Source of the DNA: Campylobacterales bacterium
GTDB taxonomy: Bacteria > Campylobacterota > Campylobacteria > Campylobacterales > SZUA-545
DNA length: 5,795 bases
Direction: 5' to 3'
Assembly (NCBI GenBank): GCA_025800305.1
Contig: JAOXRY010000430.1
Location: forward strand, 1 to 5,795
Of this stretch, positions 1 to 5,209 are shown piece by piece. The notes under the pieces are model-generated. The model saw only the letters and a list, made by a program, of their open reading frames with translations. It was not told where the DNA came from and did not search any database. A program made the translations under genes and the position numbers. Each line of letters starts with the position of its first letter. Position 1 is the first letter of the stretch.

Positions 1-2
1 TC

Positions 3-251
3 TCCAATGGAGATGAACCTAGTACTGCCCGTGTAGTTGATAAATTAGAAAAAAAGGGCTTTTTAAAAAGAGTTACAGATACAGAGGATAAAAGAGTAAA
101 ATTGGTTTTTGCCACAAAAAAAACAAAAGAGATCTTAGATAAACTACTTCCATTTGCCAGTGAAATAAATGAAGAGATTGGTAGTTGCTTGAGTAAAAGT
201 GAAAAAGAAGACTTAATGATGCTATTAAAAAAAGTAGCTAGTTCGATTTAA
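3..251 (+). CDS. MarR-family transcriptional regulator, C-terminal part (5' end outside window)
   Basis: The frame is open from the left edge to TAA at 249-251 and gives 82 residues, roughly the C-terminal 55-60% of a MarR protein (family about 140-150 aa). The visible part begins inside the DNA-recognition helix (EPSTARVVDKLEKKGFLKR). The beta-wing follows with its usual acidic-basic pattern (TDTEDKRVKL; D29 and R31 of the visible part), and then the long C-terminal dimerisation helices. MarR proteins are cytoplasmic dimers that usually repress nearby genes and release DNA on binding small ligands; the ligand cannot be read here. The alanine in LVFATKK sits where many family members have LTxxG, a minor variation. 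It is followed by DNA with no intact gene and then by a separate promoter for the polymerase, so co-transcription with that gene is possible but not required. The family assignment is firm; the target is unknown. Confidence 0.85.
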   Translation, partial: SNGDEPSTARVVDKLEKKGFLKRVTDTEDKRVKLVFATKKTKEILDKLLPFASEINEEIGSCLSKSEKEDLMMLLKKVASSI

Positions 252-255
252 TTAT

Positions 256-384
256 TTATATAACTTTTTTAGCTCTTTTAACAACAGCAATAGTAGCATC
301 AAGTTCATCCAGTTAATGGATAGAGCGTCTTTTGTGGGCATAGAGGAAATCTAATTTGCACTCTTTATTATTTTTTTGTATGTC
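256..384 (-). pseudogene. Possible degraded gene remnant on the minus strand
   Basis: Read on the minus strand from 384 to the TAA at 258-256, this frame has 42 sense codons broken by one internal TAA (315-313). The segment after the stop reads LDELDATIAVVKRAKKVI, and the segment before it includes CKLDFLYAHKRRSIH. Composition (D/E/K/R mixed with A/V/I/L) and codon choice (GAT, GAA, CTT, GCT, GTT, AAA, AGA) match the real genes of the window, which is unusual for random intergenic DNA. There is no in-frame ATG start and no ribosome binding site, and upstream the frame closes at 387-385. I do not recognise the family. It may be the C-terminal remnant of a lost gene, or chance. Confidence 0.35.
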
Positions 385-394
385 TTACTATAAT
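371..394 (+). promoter_or_regulatory. Probable sigma-70 promoter of the Y-family polymerase gene
   Basis: A perfect TATAAT lies at 389-394, preceded by a run of seven T followed by G (371-378). Vegetative promoters of Campylobacterota commonly have a strong -10 box with T-rich DNA upstream and no clear -35 hexamer, and this arrangement fits that. Transcription would begin near 401-402. This is only about 10 bases before the ATG at 412 and about 120 bases before the more likely start at 523. Confidence 0.55.
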
Positions 395-522
395 CCTTGT
401 GATTTCAAGCTATGGATAATAAGAGATCTACACCCTCCTTCCTAAAAAAAGCTAACCACCTAAAACTTTACAATTTGCAATATTTTTTACTCAGATTTAA
501 AATAATCTCTAAAATACAACTT

Positions 523-1788
523 ATGATGTTACACTTAGATTTAGACTGCTTCTTCGTCTCTGCCCACAGAATAAGAAAACCTATGTATAGAAATATCCCC
601 CTAGCAGTTGGAGGAAGAAGCAACCTCTCTATTTTTGAAAGAAAAAAACAGCAACGACAGTTAAGTAAGATTGGTGGAGCATTTACCAGCTCAATTTTAA
701 GCTTTAATGATGACAAGAGTTTTAAAGACTATTTTGTTGATCCAGATGGAAGGGTGAGAGGGATTGTTACTACTGCTAGTTATGAGGCTAGGGCATTTGG
801 GGTGAAAACGGCAATGAGTGTATCAGAGGCTTTAGCTAGATGTCCTAAATTGACTGTCTTACCTCCTAATTATCCTCTTTATCATGAACTTTCCAATAAG
901 TTGAAGGAACTTTTACAGATTGAAATACCTTCTATAGAGCAGTTTAGTATTGATGAGTTTTTTGGTGATGTAACTGGATATATAAAAGATGAGGATGTGT
1001 ATGAGTTTGCTGTAAGGCTTAAAGATAAAATACAAAGAGATCTAGGGCTTCCTATCTCTATTGGGATCTCACGGTCAAAATGGATTGCAAAATTGGCTAC
1101 AGAAAAAGCTAAGCCTCATGGGATTTACATAGTCAGATCTGAAGAGGTTGACTCTTTTGTGAAAGATCTTTCTATTAGTGAATTTCCTGGAATTGGTAAG
1201 GGGTATCAAACTAGGCTAGAGCAGTATGGGATTAAAACATTAGGAGATATAAAAAAAAGAAAAGAACTATTTTATAAATGGGGAAAACCTGGAATTCAGC
1301 TCTATCATAGAACTACTGGAACAGATACAGAGACAATAGCTTTGGCAAAATCAAAAAAATCTATTGGTCTTGGAAGAACATTTGATCCTTTAGAGGATAG
1401 AGAAGAAGCAAAAAGAAGAGTTGTGATTCTTTGCCGTCATCTAAGCTTCTTAGCTCTTAAAGGAAAACACAATCCAATGACTTATTCTTTGCGGATAAAG
1501 TACCAATACGGAGAAAAAGCAAAAGATTTTATTAATGCTAATAGGCTTTTTAATGAAAAGTATTTTAAAGAGGCAATGACAGATCTTTTTAATCAGATAG
1601 ATAGATTTCCAAGATACCGTATTGTTCAGCTTAATGTTTCTCTTTCAAGTTTTGAAGAGAATAAAAATATAACTATGGACCTTTTAAATTATCAAGAGGA
1701 CACAGTCCAATCTAAACTTACAGCTTCTCAACACCTCTTAAGAAGTAAATATGGAATCGATATTATAAAAAGTGGAGGAGAGTTTTAA
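523..1788 (+). CDS. dinB: Y-family translesion DNA polymerase (DinB/Pol IV-like)
   Basis: This enzyme should bypass DNA lesions with low fidelity. From ATG 523 it has 421 residues. The palm carries HLDLDCFF near the N-terminus (metal ligand D6) and SIDEFF at 142-147 (D144, E145), so all three catalytic carboxylates are present. TTASYEAR (83-90) and SKWIAKLAT (185-193) are family motifs. A helix-hairpin-helix follows at about 220-237 (EFPGIGKGYQTRLEQYGI), and the little-finger domain ends near VQLNVSLSSF. Two features are odd. About 45 extra residues (34-78) lie between VGGR and RGIVTTASYEAR, and a C-terminal tail (383-421) resembles UmuC-type tails more than Pol IV tails. The frame is open back to an ATG at 412, but those 37 residues precede the normal family N-terminus and have no Shine-Dalgarno, so I prefer 523 (or the adjacent ATG 526). 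The stop overlaps that of the convergent helicase gene. It could also be labelled UmuC/ImuB-like, but the core fits DinB better. Confidence 0.9.
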   Translation: MMLHLDLDCFFVSAHRIRKPMYRNIPLAVGGRSNLSIFERKKQQRQLSKIGGAFTSSILSFNDDKSFKDYFVDPDGRVRGIVTTASYEARAFGVKTAMSVSEALARCPKLTVLPPNYPLYHELSNKLKELLQIEIPSIEQFSIDEFFGDVTGYIKDEDVYEFAVRLKDKIQRDLGLPISIGISRSKWIAKLATEKAKPHGIYIVRSEEVDSFVKDLSISEFPGIGKGYQTRLEQYGIKTLGDIKKRKELFYKWGKPGIQLYHRTTGTDTETIALAKSKKSIGLGRTFDPLEDREEAKRRVVILCRHLSFLALKGKHNPMTYSLRIKYQYGEKAKDFINANRLFNEKYFKEAMTDLFNQIDRFPRYRIVQLNVSLSSFEENKNITMDLLNYQEDTVQSKLTASQHLLRSKYGIDIIKSGGEF

Positions 1789-3086
1789 AGGGTGACAATC
1801 TCTGTATTTTCATAGAAGTTTTTCACACTTGGAGATATTCTGATCGCTTTTTGTAGGTAGAAAGCCAGATCTCCTCTTGTAAATTGTAAAAATAATTTTT
1901 CTGGGTCAATACCTCTTGAAATAGCAACATAAAACTGGCTGTCTGTAAAGATATTATTGACGTTACAAACTAGATTTTCAATACCCATTCCTTGAGATTT
2001 ATGTATAGTGATTGCATAAGCGATTCTAATTGGAAATTGGGAGAACTTTGCTAAGGTTTTTTCTTCAACTTCTGAGCCATTTAAAACGTATTCACCCATT
2101 ACAAACTCATGACGTTCTAACTTAACCTCTCTTTTGTCTGTCTCAATAAAAACAACATCGTCATCAAAACCAGTTACAATACCTCTTTCACCATTATAAA
2201 AAAGACCATACTTATTTACAGTAAAAATAACAGGAACCCCAATTTTAATTGTAAGATTTTCCTCTACAGAGAGATTATTTTTCCATGTTTCAAATTTTTT
2301 AGCGTGAAGTTTTCCATCTTCAATTCTTGTTACTGCTTCAAAGGTTTTTTCTGGAGTTTGTAGTGCTTGTAGTCTTTGCAAGTTTTGCATATTTGCTTCA
2401 TTATTTGTTCCAAATAGTGTAACTGGATCTGATTGCAAAACATGGCTATTGTTGGAAAGATTTGTAAGATAACTAATAACATCGCTACTATTATCTCCCA
2501 TTCTCACACGATTTAATATATGCCCAAATTCCTCATTTTCTGTTCTGTAAAGTTTGGTAAGTTCAACAACAACTGGGTTTAATTCTCTCCAGCCTTGACT
2601 TTCATAGGCATAGATACCAGCAGAAAACAAAGAGTTGTTTTGATTTGTATTTTTTACAACAGGAGGAAGTTGATAAAAATCGCCAACAAAAAGAACTCTT
2701 CCTTTAAAATTACTCTGCTCAAGTCTGTAGTAAAACATATCTAAAAGATCTCCGCTAACCATACTGACTTCATCAACTACGATTAAGTCTGTAGCTTCTA
2801 TCAGTTTAATTATCTCTTTTAGTCTTCTATTTTTATTATCAAAGGTGTAGAGTTGCTCCAGATTAGAACAAAGCCCAAAACCAAATAAAGAGTGGATTGT
2901 TTGACCACCTATGCTAACAGCTGCTATTCCTGTACTAGCTACTATAATGACATTTTGTCCTGCATTTTGGTAGGTGGAGATTATTTTTTTTCCGTTGTAG
3001 CTTTTCCCAACACCACCTCCTCCTGTAAGGAAGAGGTGATTGTGTTTAAGTATTGTTAATAAGTTGTCTTGTGTTGATAAACTCAA
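1785..3086 (-). CDS. PIF1-family (SF1B) ATP-dependent DNA helicase
   Basis: The 433-residue protein carries the SF1B helicase motifs in order: Walker A GGGGVGKS (22-29), motif Ia STGIAA (51-56) followed by the PIF1-style GGQTIHSLFGFG, Walker B VVDEVSM (103-109; D105, E106), motif III FVGDFYQLPPV (133-143), LYRT (179-182) with the likely motif IV arginine R181, ITIHKSQGM (359-367), and motif VI YVAISRG (386-392, R391). PIF1 helicases move 5' to 3' on single-stranded DNA and in studied members resolve G-quadruplexes, R-loops and stalled forks; that role here is inferred. The start must be TTG at 3086-3084: an in-frame TGA lies four codons upstream, and no ATG, GTG or TTG lies between it and the Walker A motif. 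TTG overlaps the TGA of the upstream receiver gene by 4 bases, with no obvious Shine-Dalgarno, so translation is probably coupled. Length is normal for small bacterial members. RecD2-like labels are possible, but no RecD2 N-terminal domain is present. Confidence 0.9.
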   Translation of the reverse strand: MSLSTQDNLLTILKHNHLFLTGGGGVGKSYNGKKIISTYQNAGQNVIIVASTGIAAVSIGGQTIHSLFGFGLCSNLEQLYTFDNKNRRLKEIIKLIEATDLIVVDEVSMVSGDLLDMFYYRLEQSNFKGRVLFVGDFYQLPPVVKNTNQNNSLFSAGIYAYESQGWRELNPVVVELTKLYRTENEEFGHILNRVRMGDNSSDVISYLTNLSNNSHVLQSDPVTLFGTNNEANMQNLQRLQALQTPEKTFEAVTRIEDGKLHAKKFETWKNNLSVEENLTIKIGVPVIFTVNKYGLFYNGERGIVTGFDDDVVFIETDKREVKLERHEFVMGEYVLNGSEVEEKTLAKFSQFPIRIAYAITIHKSQGMGIENLVCNVNNIFTDSQFYVAISRGIDPEKLFLQFTRGDLAFYLQKAIRISPSVKNFYENTEIVTL

Positions 3087-3460
3087 GAAAGTAGTTCAAC
3101 TAAGGAAGTGATTCCTTCTTGTCTTTTAAAAGGTTTTCTTATGATGTTCGCTGTACAGCCGTAATCTTCTTTTAGCTCCATTGGGTCATTAGCTGTTAAG
3201 ATTACTATCTTTTGCTCAGGATTAATATCCAAGATACTTTGAACAAGTTCCCATCCGTTCATCTTAGGCATTGTAAAATCTGTAATAACTAGATCATATT
3301 TATTACTATTTTCTCTATAGACCTCAAGGGCTTTTATACCATCTTCCGCCATATCAACAGATTTAAAACTTTTAGATAATATTTTATCCATAAGCATTCT
3401 CTGCATAGACTCATCATCGACAAATAAAATTGATAATTCTTTTAATTCTTCTGCTGTCAC
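3083..3460 (-). CDS. Stand-alone CheY-like response regulator receiver
   Basis: The 125-residue protein is a single receiver (REC) domain with no output domain. The acidic pair is D15-D16 (LFVDDE), the phosphorylated aspartate is D61 (VITDFTMPKMNG, 58-69), the switch threonine is T89 (ILTAND), and the conserved lysine is K109 (RKPF). All catalytic positions are intact, so it should accept phosphate from a histidine kinase and act by protein contact, as CheY-type proteins do. No kinase is encoded in the window, so partner and output are unknown. The start is GTG at 3460-3458, with GGAAAGG 8 bases upstream. The next gene upstream, dapF, ends 33 bases away, and the downstream helicase start overlaps this stop. 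The chemotaxis CheY is usually linked to che genes, which are absent here, so I give no symbol. Confidence 0.92.
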   Translation of the reverse strand: MTAEELKELSILFVDDESMQRMLMDKILSKSFKSVDMAEDGIKALEVYRENSNKYDLVITDFTMPKMNGWELVQSILDINPEQKIVILTANDPMELKEDYGCTANIIRKPFKRQEGITSLVELLS

Positions 3461-3468
3461 TTGTAGGA

Positions 3469-3475
3469 CCTTTCC
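3469..3475 (-). promoter_or_regulatory. Ribosome binding site of the receiver gene
   Basis: GGAAAGG on the minus strand lies 8 bases before the GTG at 3460. It supports that non-ATG start, since no ATG, GTG or TTG lies in frame between the GTG and the upstream in-frame stop. Confidence 0.55.
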
Positions 3476-3493
3476 AATACAATACTTTCTATT

Positions 3494-4225
3494 CTACAAA
3501 AAAGTTTCAAAAACTTTTCTTACTTTACCCTTAAGAAATAACACATCCTTATCACATCTTAGTGTTATTTTCTCTTTACTTTTAGGTCTTACAACACTTT
3601 CTATTCCAACAAAAGGACTCATTTTCAAAAAACATGCGGCCATTCCTGTTCCACAAGCTAGAGTCTCATCTTCAACACCTCTTTCATAAGTTCTAACAGC
3701 TAAATAGTCATTTTCTTTTTTTACGTAGTTAACATTTGCATTATATTTATCACGAAATTTTTTTGCAACTTTTAAGTCAAAAACATCTAAGTCATTAACG
3801 GTAATAACTACATGAGGAACACCTGTGTCAACAATAAAACACTGATATCCATCTTCTTCAAAATCCTCTTTAATAATCTTATATGGAGTAAGTTGACTTT
3901 CAACTTCATCATCTTCTACACTAGCTTTTATAACACCAGCACCTGTTAAAAAAGACATCTCTTTTCCTGCTAGTTGATTTTTATAAGCATAGTGTGCAGC
4001 AGCTCTGCTGCCATTACCACACATAGAAGCGTCACTTCCATCACTGTTATAAAATTGCCATTTAAAGTCGTGTTCTTTATGTGGGATTAAGACAATAAGT
4101 CCATCAGCTCCGATTCCATTTTGTCTATCACATAACTCAATTGCCAGTTCTTTTCTATCCTCTTCATGAAAGGTGTGGAAAATGACAAAGTCGTTTCCAT
4201 TAGCACTATATTTACTATATCTCAT
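3494..4225 (-). CDS. dapF: Diaminopimelate epimerase
   Basis: DapF interconverts LL- and meso-diaminopimelate without a cofactor, supplying the wall crosslink and the direct precursor of lysine; it is cytoplasmic. The 243-residue protein has the N-terminal SANGNDF motif (7-13). The first catalytic cysteine is C69 in MCGNGSRAAAHYA, GVPH is at 135-138, and the signature YERGVEDETLACGTG (180-194) holds the second catalytic cysteine C191. Both thiols of the two-base mechanism are thus present. The protein is slightly shorter than the usual 250-280 residues, mainly through short loops, with both lobes complete. It starts at ATG 4225 within an ATGA overlap with the coaE stop, with a modest AGAGAG upstream, so translation is likely coupled to coaE. 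The stop is TAG at 3496-3494. Identification is firm. Confidence 0.97.
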   Translation of the reverse strand: MRYSKYSANGNDFVIFHTFHEEDRKELAIELCDRQNGIGADGLIVLIPHKEHDFKWQFYNSDGSDASMCGNGSRAAAHYAYKNQLAGKEMSFLTGAGVIKASVEDDEVESQLTPYKIIKEDFEEDGYQCFIVDTGVPHVVITVNDLDVFDLKVAKKFRDKYNANVNYVKKENDYLAVRTYERGVEDETLACGTGMAACFLKMSPFVGIESVVRPKSKEKITLRCDKDVLFLKGKVRKVFETFL

Positions 4226-4815
4226 TTGCTCTCTTTTATTTTTGCGACAAAGCTATTTACATTTTCTGTTAAGCTTCCTATATTTTTACTATTGTCTATA
4301 AGAAAAGTTGCTCTCTTTTTTTTCTCTTCAATATCCAACTGGATCTCTACTCTATTAAGAGCTTCATTGTACTCCATTGAATCTCTTTTCATAACTCTTT
4401 GTATTTGAGTCTCTTTTGGACAATACACAACTACAGACTTTCCTATTTGGTAAGAACTCTCTTTTTCAAAAAATAGAGGAATGTCAATAAAGTAGTTTAC
4501 ACCTAATTTATCAAGAGATTGTGACTTTAAAGTGACCTCTTTTTTTATCAAAGGATGAATGAGTTCTTCTAGATCTTCCAATTTCTTTTTATTTTGAAAA
4601 ACAATCTGACCAAGTATTTTTCTATCAACTTTGTTATCAGATATAATAGAATCTCCAAAAAGATCTATAAGCTCTTTGTGAACAGTTTCTATTACTTGAT
4701 GGGAGATCTTATCTAGATCTATGATTGTATATCCATGGAGTTTTAATAAAGAACATACTGTACTTTTGCCAGTTCCTATTGAACCAGTTAGTGCAATTGC
4801 ATTTACAAATGCCAT
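4222..4815 (-). CDS. coaE: Dephospho-CoA kinase
   Basis: CoaE phosphorylates the ribose 3'-hydroxyl of dephospho-CoA with ATP, the last step of coenzyme A synthesis, in the cytoplasm. The 197-residue protein has the P-loop GSIGTGKST (11-19), the acidic IIDLDKISH segment (31-39) where most members have DAD, DRKILGQIVF (64-73), IHPLI (86-90), DIPLFFE (111-117) and the VYCPKETQIQRVMKRD stretch (130-145). The C-terminal lid includes R168 and the FLIDNSKNIGSL segment (171-182), where many relatives read I.N.G. Length is normal (about 195-210). It starts at ATG 4815, which gives the expected short N-terminus before the first strand; the Shine-Dalgarno is weak. The gap from the upstream ThiD2-like gene is only 4 bases, and its own TGA overlaps the dapF ATG. 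Identification is firm. Confidence 0.96.
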   Translation of the reverse strand: MAFVNAIALTGSIGTGKSTVCSLLKLHGYTIIDLDKISHQVIETVHKELIDLFGDSIISDNKVDRKILGQIVFQNKKKLEDLEELIHPLIKKEVTLKSQSLDKLGVNYFIDIPLFFEKESSYQIGKSVVVYCPKETQIQRVMKRDSMEYNEALNRVEIQLDIEEKKKRATFLIDNSKNIGSLTENVNSFVAKIKESK

Positions 4816-4819
4816 AATG

Positions 4820-5209
4820 TTAAAGTTCTTTTTCTAAATTATAAAGTTCGTATCTAATTTGTTTGAATTTGGAAGCCTCTTTTGTATCAATTACTTTAAA
4901 GCTCTCTTCCAAAGTTCTAGCACTTTCTTGAGATCTTTTAAAATTAGCCAAAATGATATGGTTTAAATCATCTCTTTCCATTTCACTTTTTGTATTCTCT
5001 TTTAAAACATCATTGATAATATCTCTAGATTGTAGATACTTTTGGTAGTTTTCAACACGGACTTTGTGTCTAATTGATTTTAACTGTTTTGCCAGTTTTT
5101 TGTTGTCTTTTACAAACCTTGCAATATCTTCTAAAACCCTAACCGCCTCACGAAGACGGTTAAGGTTAGCATCACAAAGTCTAATTAACTCTTGATTAGT
5201 CGTCAGAAT
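4820..5209 (-). CDS. ThiD2-like thiamine biosynthesis protein with non-standard start
   Basis: This frame gives about 129 residues from ATT at 5209 (128 from CTG at 5206) to TAA at 4822-4820. Numbered from the CTG, LCDANLNRLREAVRVLED (10-27) followed by ARFV and KQLKSIRH, and in the second half SEMERDD then ANFKRSQESARTLEE (87-101) and FKQIRYELYNLEKEL (114-128), match from memory the helical N-terminal domain of fused thiamine-phosphate synthases of cyanobacteria and others. That domain is called ThiD2 and has been proposed to phosphorylate HMP-phosphate. The ThiE domain is absent, so this is a stand-alone version; such proteins are often labelled thiamine-phosphate pyrophosphorylase, which the sequence does not support. 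No ATG, GTG or TTG exists in frame until ATG 4981, which would remove the first half. An AGGA sits 7 bases before ATT and 10 before CTG, and the frame closes upstream at TAG 5221-5219. The start overlaps the membrane-protein gene by 14 bases. The family call is fairly sure; function and start are inferred. Confidence 0.78.
   Translation of the reverse strand: MLTTNQELIRLCDANLNRLREAVRVLEDIARFVKDNKKLAKQLKSIRHKVRVENYQKYLQSRDIINDVLKENTKSEMERDDLNHIILANFKRSQESARTLEESFKVIDTKEASKFKQIRYELYNLEKEL

Noticed and set aside
227..270. Complementary A-run and T-run flanking the marR stop, as a terminator
   Set aside because: The pairing is almost all A-T with a loop of nearly 30 bases, so a stable terminator hairpin is not supported.
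307..321. Small inverted repeat ATCCA-GTTAA-TGGAT
   Set aside because: Five-base arms with no T-run after them are too weak for a terminator or a confident operator; such repeats are common in AT-rich DNA.
468..716. Minus-strand open frame of 82 codons inside the polymerase gene
   Set aside because: It is a shadow of the clearly coding plus strand, with a cysteine- and leucine-rich composition and no recognisable motif.
3481..3510. Possible internal promoter (minus strand TTTTTTGTAGAAT) before the receiver gene
   Set aside because: The T-run and TAGAAT lie at and over the dapF stop, there is no spaced -35, and the gap is only 33 bases; read-through from the operon is the simpler view.
4166..4408. 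Plus-strand open frame of 80 codons across the dapF/coaE junction
   Set aside because: It runs antisense to two firmly identified genes and has low-complexity Ser/Leu/Phe content typical of antisense frames.
4979..4981. ATG as start of the small ThiD2-like gene
   Set aside because: Starting here would remove the conserved DANLNRLREAVRVLED half of the domain, although the frame upstream is clearly coding.
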